NCBI GenBank assembly: GCA_030142905.1
Contig: JASJOG010000107.1
Location: 992,001 to 1,056,000 of the forward strand
Direction: 5' to 3'
From: Heliopora coerulea
Lineage: Eukaryota; Cnidaria; Anthozoa; Scleralcyonacea; Helioporidae
Length of the DNA: 64,000 nt
Shown one piece after another: positions 37,301 to 49,900 of this stretch. The translations under genes and the position numbers were made by a program. The stretch's first letter is position 1. Each line of letters begins with the position of its first letter. The notes under the pieces are model-generated. The model made no database searches. It saw nothing but the letters and a program-made list of their open reading frames with translations, and was not told the DNA's origin.

Positions 37301-40300
37301 GTCAAAATTTGACCAAAATGTAAATGGGTTAACCTTTGGTTTTTGACGATTTTTCCACCAATTTTCAACTTTCGAAATAAGAGCAGAATGTGAAAGTTTA
37401 TTTCATAGAAAGTAGTTTTGCAGTGATTTCAGTGGTTTTTGAGCGAAATTACGTTGAAAATTTTAGGTGTCAAAATTTGACCAAAATGTAAAGGGGTTAA
37501 CCTTTGGTTTCTGACGATTTTTCCACCAATTTTCAACTTTCGAAATAAGAGCAGAATGTGAAAGTTTATTGCATAGAAAGTAGTTTTGCAGTGATTTCAG
37601 TGGTTTTTGAGCGAAATTACGTTGAAAATTTTAGGTGTCAAAATTTGACCAAAATGTAAAGGGGTTAATCTTTGGTTTCTGACGATTTTTCCACCAATTT
37701 TCAACTTTCGAAATAAGAGCAGAATGTGAAAGTTTATTGCATAGAAAGTAGTTTTGCAGTGATTTCAGTGGTTTTTAAGCGAAATTACGTTGAAAATTTT
37801 AGGTGTCAAAATTTGACCAAAATGTAAAGGGGTTAACCTTTGGTTTTTGACGATTTTTCCACCAATTTTCAACTTTCGAAATAAGAGCAGAATGTGAAAG
37901 TTTATTGCATAGAAAGTAGTTTTGCAGTGATTTGAGTGGTTTTTTTAGCGAAATTACGTTGAAAATTTTAGGTGTCAAAATTTGACCAAAATGTAAAGGG
38001 GTTAACCTTTGGTTTTTGACGATTTTTCCACCAATTTTCAACTTTCGAAATAAGAGCAGAATGTGAAAGTTTATTGCATAGAAAGTAGTTGTGCAGTGAT
38101 TTCAGTTGTTTTTGAGCGAAATTACGTTGAAAATTTTAGGTGTCAAAATTTGACCAAAATGTAAAGGGGTTAACCTTTGGTTTTTGACGTTTTTTCGACC
38201 AATTTTCAACTTTCGAAATAAGAGCAGAATGTGAAAGTTTATTGCATAAAAAGTAGTTTTGCAGTGATTTCAGTGGTTTTTGAGCGAAATTACGTTGAAA
38301 ATTTTAGGTGTCAAAATTTGACCAAAATGTAAAGGGGTTAACCTTTGGTTTTTGACGATTTTTCCACCAATTTTCAACTTTCGAAATAAGAGCAGAATGT
38401 GAACGTTTATTGCATAGAAAGTAGTTTTGCAGTGATTTCAGTGGTTTTTGAGCGAAATTACGTTGAAAATTTTAGGTGTCAAAATTTGACCAAAATGAAA
38501 AGGGGTTAACCTTTGGTTTTTGACGATTTTTCCATCCATTTTCAACTTTCGAAATAAGAGCAGAATGTGAAAGTTTATTGCATAGAAAGTAGTTTTGCAG
38601 TGATTTCAGTGGTTTTTGAGCGAAATTACGTTGAAAATTTAGATGTCAAAATTTGACCAAAATGTAAAGGGGTTAACCTTTGGTTTCTGATGATTTTTCG
38701 ACCAATTTTCAACTTTCGAAATAAGAGCAGAATGTGAAAGTTTATTGCATAGAAAGTAGTTTTGCAGTGATTTCAGTGGTTTTTTGAGCGAAATTACGTT
38801 GAAATTTTAGGTGTCAAAATTTGACCAAAATGTAAAGGGGTTAACCTTTGGTTTTTGACGATTTTTCCACCAATTTTCAACTTTCGAAATAAGAGCAGAA
38901 TGTGAAAGTTTATTGCATAGAAAGTAGTTTTGCAGTGATTTCAGTGGTTTTTGAGCGAAATTACGTTGAAAATTTTAGGTGTCAAAATTTGACCAAAATG
39001 TAAAGGGGTTAACCTTTGGTTTTTGACGATTTTTCCATCCATTTTCAACTTTCGAAATAAGAGCAGAATGTGAAAGTTTATTGCATAGAAAGTAGTTTTG
39101 CAGTGATTTCAGTGGTTTTTGAGCGAAATTACGTTGAAAATTTTAGGTGTCAAAAGTTGACCAAAATGTAAAGGGGTTAACCTTTGGTTTTTAACGATTT
39201 TTCGACCAATTTTAAACTTTCGAAATAAGAGCAGAATGTGAAAGTTTATTGCATAGAAAGTAGTTTTGCAGTGATTTCAGTGGTTTTTGAGCGAAATTAC
39301 GTTGAAAATTTTAGGTGTCAAAATTTGACCAAAATGTAAATGGGTTAACCTTTGGTTTTTGACGATTTTTCCACCAATTTTCAACTTTCGAAATAAGAGC
39401 AGAATGTGAAAGTTTATTTCATAGAAAGTAGTTTTGCAGTGATTTCAGTGGTTTTTGAGCGAAATTACGTTGAAAATTTTAGGTGTCAAAATTTGACCAA
39501 AATGTAAAGGGGTTAACCTTTGGTTTTTGACGATTTTTCCACCAATTTTCAACTTTCGAAATAAGAGCAGAATGTGAAAGTTTATTGCATAGAAAGTAGT
39601 TTTGCAGTGATTTCAGTGGTTTTTGAGCGAAATTACGTTGAAAATTTTAGGTGTCAAAATTTGACCAAAATGTAAAGGGGTTAACCTTTGGTTTCTGACG
39701 ATTTTTCCACCAATTTTCAACTTTCGAAATAAGAGCAGAATGTGAAAGTTTATTGCATAGAAAGTAGTTTTGCAGTGATTTCAGTGGTTTTTGAGCGAAA
39801 TTACGTTGAAAATTTTAGGTGTCAAAATTTGACCAAAATGTAAAGGGGTTAACCTTTGGTTTTTGACGATTTTTCCACCAATTTTCAACTTTCGAAATAA
39901 GAGCAGAATGTGAAAGTTTATTGCATAGAAAGTAGTTTTGCAGTGATTTGAGTGGTTTTTTTAGCGAAATTACGTTGAAAATTTTAGGTGTCAAAATTTG
40001 ACCAAAATGTAAAGGGGTTAACCTTTGGTTTTTGACGATTTTTCCACCAATTTTCAACTTTCGAAATAAGAGCAGAATGTGAAAGTTTATTGCATAGAAA
40101 GTAGTTGTGCAGTGATTTCAGTTGTTTTTGAGCGAAATTACGTTGAAAATTTTAGGTGTCAAAATTTGACCAAAATGTAAAGGGGTTAACCTTTGGTTTT
40201 TGACGTTTTTTCGACCAATTTTCAACTTTCGAAATAAGAGCAGAATGTGAAAGTTTATTGCATAAAAAGTAGTTTTGCAGTGATTTCAGTGGTTTTTGAG

Positions 40301-42300
40301 CGAAATTACGTTGAAAATTTTAGGTGTCAAAATTTGACCAAAATGTAAAGGGGTTAACCTTTGGTTTTTGACGATTTTTCCACCAATTTTCAACTTTCGA
40401 AATAAGAGCAGAATGTGAACGTTTATTGCATAGAAAGTAGTTTTGCAGTGATTTCAGTGGTTTTTGAGCGAAATTACGTTGAAAATTTTAGGTGTCAAAA
40501 TTTGACCAAAATGAAAAGGGGTTAACCTTTGGTTTTTGACGATTTTTCCATCCATTTTCAACTTTCGAAATAAGAGCAGAATGTGAAAGTTTATTGCATA
40601 GAAAGTAGTTTTGCAGTGATTTCAGTGGTTTTTGAGCGAAATTACGTTGAAAATTTAGATGTCAAAATTTGACCAAAATGTAAAGGGGTTAACCTTTGGT
40701 TTCTGATGATTTTTCGACCAATTTTCAACTTTCGAAATAAGAGCAGAATGTGAAAGTTTATTGCATAGAAAGTAGTTTTGCAGTGATTTCAGTGGTTTTT
40801 TGAGCGAAATTACGTTGAAATTTTAGGTGTCAAAATTTGACCAAAATGTAAAGGGGTTAACCTTTGGTTTTTGACGATTTTTCCACCAATTTTCAACTTT
40901 CGAAATAAGAGCAGAATGTGAAAGTTTATTGCATAGAAAGTAGTTTTGCAGTGATTTCAGTGGTTTTTGAGCGAAATTACGTTGAAAATTTTAGGTGTCA
41001 AAATTTGACCAAAATGTAAAGGGGTTAACCTTTGGTTTTTGACGATTTTTCCACCAATTTTCAACTTTCGAAATAAGAGCAGAATGTGAAAGTTTATTGC
41101 ATAGAAAGTAGTTTTGCAGTGATTTGAGTGGTTTTTTTAGCGAAATTACGTTGAAAATTTTAGGTGTCAAAAGTTGACCAAAATGTAAAGGGGTTAACCT
41201 TTGGTTTTTAACGATTTTTCGACCAATTTTAAACTTTCGAAATAAGAGCAGAATGTGAAAGTTTATTGCATAGAAAGTAGTTTTGCAGTGATTTCAGTGG
41301 TTTTTGAGCGAAATTACGTTGAAAATTTTAGGTGTCAAAATTTGACCAAAATGTAAATGGGTTAACCTTTGGTTTTTGACGATTTTTCCACCAATTTTCA
41401 ACTTTCGAAATAAGAGCAGAATGTGAAAGTTTATTTCATAGAAAGTAGTTTTGCAGTGATTTCAGTGGTTTTTGAGCGAAATTACGTTGAAAATTTTAGG
41501 TGTCAAAATTTGACCAAAATGTAAAGGGGTTAACCTTTGGTTTCTGACGATTTTTCCACCAATTTTCAACTTTCGAAATAAGAGCAGAATGTGAAAGTTT
41601 ATTGCATAGAAAGTAGTTTTGCAGTGATTTCAGTGGTTTTTGAGCGAAATTACGTTGAACATTTTAGGTGTCAAAATTTGACCAAAATGTAAAGTGGTTA
41701 ATCTTTGGTTTCTGACGATTTTTCCACCAATTTTCAACTTTCGAAATAAGAGCAGAATGTGAAAGTTTATTGCATAGAAAGTAGTTTTGCAGTGATTTCA
41801 GTGGTTTTTAAGCGAAATTACGTTGAAAATTTTAGGTGTCAAAATTTGACCAAAATGTAAAGGGGTTAACCTTTGGTTTTTGACGATTTTTCCACCAATT
41901 TTCAACTTTCGAAATAAGAGCAGAATGTGAAAGTTTATTGCATAGAAAGTAGTTTTGCAGTGATTTCAGTGGTTTTTGAGCGAAATTACGTTGAAAATTT
42001 TAGGTGTCAAAATTTGACCAAAATGTAAAGGGGTTAACCTTTGGTTTTTGACGATTTTTCCACCAATTTTCAACTTTCGAAATAAGAGCAGAATGTGAAA
42101 GTTTATTGCATAGAAAGTAGTTTTGCAGTGATTTCAGTGGTTTTTGAGCGAAATTACGTTGAAAATTTTAGGTGTCAAAATTTGACCAAAATGTAAATGG
42201 GTTAACCTTTGGTTTTTGACGATTTTTCCACCAATTTTCAACTTTCGAAATAAGAGCAGAATGTGAAAGTTTATTGCATAGAAAGTAGTTTTGCAGTGAT
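34350..42300 (+). repeat. 12-mer higher-order repeat, 2016/2017 bp, about four copies
   Basis: A two-base deletion marker (GTTGAAAATTTAG) occurs at 34601, 36618, 38635 and 40651: spacings 2017, 2017 and 2016. The GTTGTGCAG...CAGTTG variant recurs at 36071, 38088 and 40104 with the same spacings. A further copy at 42456 is 2352 bp on (14 monomers), so the register breaks there. The copies also share TGATGATTTTTCG, CCATCCATTTTC and AAAAGTTGACC variants. This is the longest regular run in the window. Confidence 0.9.
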
Positions 42301-45300
42301 TTCAGTGGTTTTTGAGCGAAATTACGTTGAAAATTTTAGGTGTCAAAATTTGACCAAAATGTAAAGGGGTTAACCTTTGGTTTTTGACGATTTTTCGACC
42401 AATTTTCAACTTTCGAAATAAGAGCAGAATGTGAAAGTTTATTGCATAGAAATTAGTTGTGCAGTGATTTCAGTTGTTTTTGAGCGAAATTACGTTGAAA
42501 ATTTTAGGTGTCAAAATTTGACCAAAATGTAAAGGGGTTAACCTTTGGTTTTTGACGATTTTTCGACCAATTTTCAACTTTCGATATAAGAGCAGAATGT
42601 GAAAGTTTATTGCATAGAAAGTAGTTTTGCAGTGATTTCAGTGGTTTTTCAGCGAAATTACGTTGAAAATTTTAGGTGTCAAAATTTGACCAAAATGTAA
42701 AAGGGTTAACCTTTGGTTTATGACGATTTTTCGACCAATTTTCAACTTTCGAAATAAGAGCAGAATGTGAAAGTTTATTGCATAGAAAGTAGTTTTGCAG
42801 TGATTTCAGTGGTTTTTGAGCGAAATTACGTTGAAAATTTTAGGTGTCAAAATTTGACCAAAATGTAAAGGGGTTAACCTTTGGTTTTTGACGATTTTTC
42901 GACCAATTTTCAACTTTCGAAATAAGGTCAGAATGTGAAAGTTTATTGCATAGAAAGTAGTTTTGCAGTGATTTCAGTGGTTTTTGAGCGAAATTACGTT
43001 GAAAATTTTAGGTGTCAAAATTTGACCAAAAAGGTAAAGGGGTATACCTTTGGTTTTTGACGATTTTTCCACCAATTTTCAACTTTCGAAATAAGAGCAG
43101 AATGTGAAAGTTTATTGCATAGAAAGTAGTTTTGCAGTGATTTGAGTGGTTTTTTGAGCGAAATTACGTTGAAAATTTTAGGTGTCAAAATTTGACCATA
43201 ATGTAAAGGGGTTAACCTTTGGTTTTTGACGATTTTTCCACCAATTTTCAACTTTCGAAATAAGAGCAGAATGTGAAAGTTTATTGCATAGAAAGTAGTT
43301 TTGCAGTGATTTCAGTGGTTTTTGAGCGAAATTACGTTGAAAATTTTAGGTGTCAAAATTTGACCAAAATGTAAAGGGGTTAACCTTTGGTTTTTGACGA
43401 TTTTTCGACCAATTTTCAACTTTCGAAATAAGAGCAGAATGTGAAAGTTTATTTCATAGAAAGTAGTTTTGCAGTGATTTCAGTGGTTTTTGAGCGAAAT
43501 TACGTTGAAAATTTTAGGTGTCAAAATTTGACCAAAATGTAAAGGGGTTAATCTTTGGTTTTTGACGATTTTTCCAACAATTTTCAACTTTCGAAATAAG
43601 AGCAGAATGTGAAAGTTTATTGCATAGAAAGTAGTTTTGCAGTGATTTCAGTGGTTTTTGAGCGAAATTACGTTGAAAATTTTAGGTGTCAAAATTTGAC
43701 CAAAATGTAAAGTGGTTAACCTTTGGTTTTTGACGATTTTTCCACCAATTTTCAACTTTCGAAATAAGAGCAGAATGTGAAAGTTTATTGCATAGAAAGT
43801 AGTTTTGCAGTGATTTGAGTGGTTTTTTGAGCGAAATTACGTTGAAAATTTTAGGTGTCAAAATTTGACCAAAATGTAAAGGGGTTAACCTTTGGTTTTT
43901 GACGATTTTTCCACCAATTTTCAACTTTCGAAATAAGAGCAGAATGTGAAAGTTTATTGCATAGAAAGTAGTTTTGCAGTGATTTGAGTGGTTTTTTTAG
44001 CGAAATTACGTTGAAAATTTTAGGTGTCAAAAGTTGACCAAAATGTAAAGGGGTTAACCTTTGGTTTTTAACGATTTTTCGACCAATTTTAAACTTTCGA
44101 AATAAGAGCAGAATGTGAAAGTTTATTGCATAGAAAGTAGTTTTGCAGTGATTTCAGTGGTTTTTGAGCGAAATTACGTTGAAAATTTTAGGTGTCAAAA
44201 TTTGACCAAAATGTAAATGGGTTAACCTTTGGTTTTTGACGATTTTTCCACCAATTTTCAACTTTCGAAATAAGAGCAGAATGTGAAAGTTTATTTCATA
44301 GAAAGTAGTTTTGCAGTGATTTCAGTGGTTTTTGAGCGAAATTACGTTGAAAATTTTAGGTGTCAAAATTTGACCAAAATGTAAAGGGGTTAACCTTTGG
44401 TTTCTGACGATTTTTCCACCAATTTTCAACTTTCGAAATAAGAGCAGAATGTGAAAGTTTATTTCATAGAAAGTAGTTTTGCAGTGATTTCAGTGGTTTT
44501 TGAGCGAAATTACGTTGAAAATTTTAGGTGTCAAAATTTGACCAAAATGTAAAGGGGTTAACCTTTGGTTTCTGACGATTTTTCCACCAATTTTCAACTT
44601 TCGAAATAAGAGCAGAATGTGAAAGTTTATTGCATAGAAAGTAGTTTTGCAGTGATTTCAGTGGTTTTTGAGCGAAATTACGTTGAAAATTTTAGGTGTC
44701 AAAATTTGACCAAAATGTAAAGGGGTTAATCTTTGGTTTCTGACGATTTTTCCACCAATTTTCAACTTTCGAAATAAGAGCAGAATGTGAAAGTTTATTG
44801 CATAGAAAGTAGTTTTGCAGTGATTTCAGTGGTTTTTAAGCGAAATTACGTTGAAAATTTTAGGTGTCAAAATTTGACCAAAATGTAAATGGGTTAACCT
44901 TTGGTTTTTGACGATTTTTCCACCAATTTTCAACTTTCGAAATAAGAGCAGAATGTGAAAGTTTATTGCATAGAAAGTAGTTTTGCAGTGATTTCAGTGG
45001 TTTTTGAGCGAAATTACGTTGAAAATTTTAGGTGTCAAAATTTGACCAAAATGTAAAGGGGTTAACCTTTGGTTTTTGACGATTTTTCCACCAATTTTCA
45101 ACTTTCGAAATAAGAGCAGAATGTGAAAGTTTATTGCATAGAAAGTAGTTTTGCAGTGATTTCAGTGGTTTTTGAGCGAAATTACGTTGAAAATTTTAGG
45201 TGTCAAAATTTGACCATAATGTAAAGGGGTTAACCTTTGGTTTTTGACGATTTTTCCACCAATTTTCAACTTTCGAAATAAGAGCAGAATGTGAAAGTTT

Positions 45301-46849
45301 ATTGCATAGAAAGTAGTTTTGCAGTGATTTGAGTGGTTTTTTTAGGGAAATTACGTTGAAAATTTTAGGTGTCAAAAGTTGACCAAAATGTAAAGGGGTT
45401 AACCTTTGGTTTTTAACGATTTTTCGACCAATTTTAAACTTTCGAAATAAGAGCAGAATGTGAAAGTTTATTGCATAGAAAGTAGTTTTGCAGTGATTTC
45501 AGTGGTTTTTGAGCGAAATTACGTTGAAAATTTTAGGTGTCAAAATTTGACCAAAATGTAAATGGGTTAACCTTTGGTTTTTGACGATTTTTCCACCAAT
45601 TTTCAACTTTCGAAATAAGAGCAGAATGTGAAAGTTTATTTCATAGAAAGTAGTTTTGCAGTGATTTCAGTGGTTTTTGAGCGAAATTAGGTTGAAAATT
45701 TTAGGTGTCAAAATTTGACCAAAATGTAAAGGGGTTAACCTTTGGTTTCTGACGATTTTTCCACCAATTTTCAACTTTCGAAATAAGAGCAGAATGTGAA
45801 AGTTTATTTCATAGAAAGTAGTTTTGCAGTGATTTCAGTGGTTTTTGAGCGAAATTACGTTGAAAATTTTAGGTGTCAAAATTTGACCAAAATGTAAAGG
45901 GGTTAACCTTTGGTTTCTGACGATTTTTCCACCAATTTTCAACTTTCGAAATAAGAGCAGAATGTGAAAGTTTATTGCATAGAAAGTAGTTTTGCAGTGA
46001 TTTGAGTGGTTTTTGAGCGAAATTACGTTGAAAATTTTAGGTGTCAAAATTTGACCAAAATGTAAAGGGGTTAATCTTTGGTTTCTGACGATTTTTCCAC
46101 CAATTTTCAACTTTCGAAATAAGAGCAGAATGTGAAAGTTTATTGCATAGAAAGTAGTTTTGCAGTGATTTCAGTGGTTTTTAAGCGAAATTACGTTGAA
46201 AATTTTAGGTGTCAAAATTTGACCAAAATGTAAAGGGGTTAACCTTTGGTTTTTGACGATTTTTCCACCAATTTTCAACTTTCGAAATAAGAGCAGAATG
46301 TGAAAGTTTATTGCATAGAAAGTAGTTTTGCAGTGATTTCAGTGGTTTTTGAGCGAAATTACGTTGAAAATTTTAGGTGTCAAAATTTGACCAAAATGTA
46401 AATGGGTTAACCTTTGGTTTTTGACGATTTTTCCACCAATTTTCAACTTTCGAAATAAGAGCAGAATGTGAAAGTTTATTGCATAGAAAGTAGTTTTGCA
46501 GTGATTTCAGTGGTTTTTGAGCGAAATTACGTTGAAAATTTTAGGTGTCAAAATTTGACCAAAATGTAAAGGGGTTAACCTTTGGTTTTTGACGATTTTT
46601 CCACCAATTTTCAACTTTCGAAATAAGAGCAGAATGTGAAAGTTTATTGCATAGAAAGTAGTTTTGCAGTGATTTCAGTGGTTTTTGAGCGAAATTACGT
46701 TGAAAATTTTAGGTGTCAAAATTTGACCATAATGTAAAGGGGTTAACCTTTGGTTTTTGACGATTTTTCCACCAATTTTCAACTTTCGAAATAAGAGCAG
46801 AATGTGAAAGTTTATTGCATAGAAAGTAGTTTTGCAGTGATTTGAGTGG

Positions 46850-49800
46850 TTTTTTTAGGGAAATTACGTTGAAAATTTTAGGTGTCAAAAGTTGACCAAA
46901 ATGTAAAGGGGTTAACCTTTGGTTTTTAACGATTTTTCGACCAATTTTAAACTTTCGAAATAAGAGCAGAATGTGAAAGTTTATTGCATAGAAAGTAGTT
47001 TTGCAGTGATTTCAGTGGTTTTTGAGCGAAATTACGTTGAAAATTTTAGGTGTCAAAATTTGACCAAAATGTAAATGGGTTAACCTTTGGTTTTTGACGA
47101 TTTTTCCACCAATTTTCAACTTTCGAAATAAGAGCAGAATGTGAAAGTTTATTTCATAGAAAGTAGTTTTGCAGTGATTTCAGTGGTTTTTGAGCGAAAT
47201 TACGTTGAAAATTTTAGGTGTCAAAATTTGACCAAAATGTAAAGGGGTTAACCTTTGGTTTCTGACGATTTTTCCACCAATTTTCAACTTTCGAAATAAG
47301 AGCAGAATGTGAAAGTTTATTTCATAGAAAGTAGTTTTGCAGTGATTTCAGTGGTTTTTGAGCGAAATTACGTTGAAAATTTTAGGTGTCAAAATTTGAC
47401 CAAAATGTAAAGGGGTTAACCTTTGGTTACTGACGATTTTTCCACCAATTTTCAACTTTCGAAATAAGAGCAGAATGTGAAAGTTTATTGCATAGAAAGT
47501 AGTTTTGCAGTGATTTCAGTGGTTTTTGAGCGAAATTACGTTGAAAATTTTAGGTGTCAAAATTTGACCAAAATGTAAAGGGGTTAATCTTTGGTTTCTG
47601 ACGATTTTTCCACCAATTTTCAACTTTCGAAATAAGAGCAGAATGTGAAAGTTTATTGCATAGAAAGTAGTTTTGCAGTGATTTCAGTGGTTTTTAAGCG
47701 AAATTACGTTGAAAATTTTAGGTGTCAAAATTTGACCAAAATGTAAAGGGGTTAACCTTTGGTTTTTGACGATTTTTCCACCAATTTTCAACTTTCGAAA
47801 TAAGAGCAGAATGTGAAAGTTTATTGCATAGAAAGTAGTTTTGCAGTGATTTCAGTGGTTTTTTTAGCGAAATTACGTTGAAAATTTTAGGTGTCAAAAG
47901 TTGACCAAAATGTAAAGGGGTTAACCTTTGGTTTTTAACGATTTTTCGACCAATTTTAAACTTTCGAAATAAGAGCAGAATGTGAAAGTTTATTGCATAG
48001 AAAGTAGTTTTGCAGTGATTTCAGTGGTTTTTGAGCGAAATTACGTTGAAAATTTTAGGTGTCAAAATTTGACCAAAATGTAAATGGGTTAACCTTTGGT
48101 TTTTGACGATTTTTCCACCAATTTTCAACTTTCGAAATAAGAGCAGAATGTGAAAGTTTATTTCATAGAAAGTAGTTTTGCAGTGATTTCAGTGGTTTTT
48201 GAGCGAAATTACGTTGAAAATTTTAGGTGTCAAAATTTGACCAAAATGTAAAGGGGTTAACCTTTGGTTTCTGACGATTTTTCCACCAATTTTCAACTTT
48301 CGAAATAAGAGCAGAATGTGAAAGTTTATTTCATAGAAAGTAGTTTTGCAGTGATTTCAGTGGTTTTTGAGCGAAATTACGTTGAAAATTTTAGGTGTCA
48401 AAATTTGACCAAAATGTAAAGGGGTTAACCTTTGGTTTCTGACGATTTTTCCACCAATTTTCAACTTTCGAAATAAGAGCAGAATGTGAAAGTTTATTGC
48501 ATAGAAAGTAGTTTTGCAGTGATTTCAGTGGTTTTTGAGCGAAATTACGTTGAAAATTTTAGGTGTCAAAATTTGACCAAAATGTAAAGGGGTTAATCTT
48601 TGGTTTCTGACGATTTTTCCACCAATTTTCAACTTTCGAAATAAGAGCAGAATGTGAAAGTTTATTGCATAGAAAGTAGTTTTGCAGTGATTTCAGTGGT
48701 TTTTAAGCGAAATTACGTTGAAAATTTTAGGTGTCAAAATTTGACCAAAATGTAAAGGGGTTAACCTTTGGTTTTTGACGATTTTTCCACCAATTTTCAA
48801 CTTTCGAAATAAGAGCAGAATGTGAAAGTTTATTGCATAGAAAGTAGTTTTGCAGTGATTTCAGTGGTTTTTTTAGCGAAATTACGTTGAAAATTTTAGG
48901 TGTCAAAAGTTGACCAAAATGTAAAGGGGTTAACCTTTGGTTTTTAACGATTTTTCGACCAATTTTAAACTTTCGAAATAAGAGCAGAATGTGAAAGTTT
49001 ATTGCATAGAAAGTAGTTTTGCAGTGATTTCAGTGGTTTTTGAGCGAAATTACGTTGAAAATTTTAGGTGTCAAAATTTGACCAAAATGTAAATGGGTTA
49101 ACCTTTGGTTTTTGACGATTTTTCCACCAATTTTCAACTTTCGAAATAAGAGCAGAATGTGAAAGTTTATTTCATAGAAAGTAGTTTTGCAGTGATTTCA
49201 GTGGTTTTTGAGCGAAATTACGTTGAAAATTTTAGGTGTCAAAATTTGACCAAAATGTAAAGGGGTTAACCTTTGGTTTCTGACGATTTTTCCACCAATT
49301 TTCAACTTTCGAAATAAGAGCAGAATGTGAAAGTTTATTTCATAGAAAGTAGTTTTGCAGTGATTTCAGTGGTTTTTGAGCGAAATTACGTTGAAAATTT
49401 TAGGTGTCAAAATTTGACCAAAATGTAAAGGGGTTAACCTTTGGTTTCTGACGATTTTTCCACCAATTTTCAACTTTCGAAATAAGAGCAGAATGTGAAA
49501 GTTTATTGCATAGAAAGTAGTTTTGCAGTGATTTCAGTGGTTTTTGAGCGAAATTACGTTGAAAATTTTAGGTGTCAAAATTTGACCAAAATGTAAAGGG
49601 GTTAATCTTTGGTTTCTGACGATTTTTCCACCAATTTTCAACTTTCGAAATAAGAGCAGAATGTGAAAGTTTATTGCATAGAAAGTAGTTTTGCAGTGAT
49701 TTCAGTGGTTTTTAAGCGAAATTACGTTGAAAATTTTAGGTGTCAAAATTTGACCAAAATGTAAAGGGGTTAACCTTTGGTTTTTGACGATTTTTCCACC

Positions 49801-49900
49801 AATTTTCAACTTTCGAAATAAGAGCAGAATGTGAAAGTTTATTGCATAGAAAGTAGTTTTGCAGTGATTTCAGTGGTTTTTTGAGCGAAATTACGTTGAA
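46850..49900 (+). repeat. 6-mer higher-order repeat, 1009 bp, three copies
   Basis: The AAAAGTTGACC / TAACGATTTTTCG / TTTTAAACTTT variant monomer recurs at 46889, 47898 and 48907, exactly 1009 bp apart (five 168-bp units and one 169-bp unit). Each unit then has the same order: AAATGGG, two TTTATTTCATAG copies with GGTTTCTGAC, a GGTTAATCTTT copy, and a TTTTTAAGCG copy. Confidence 0.88.
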
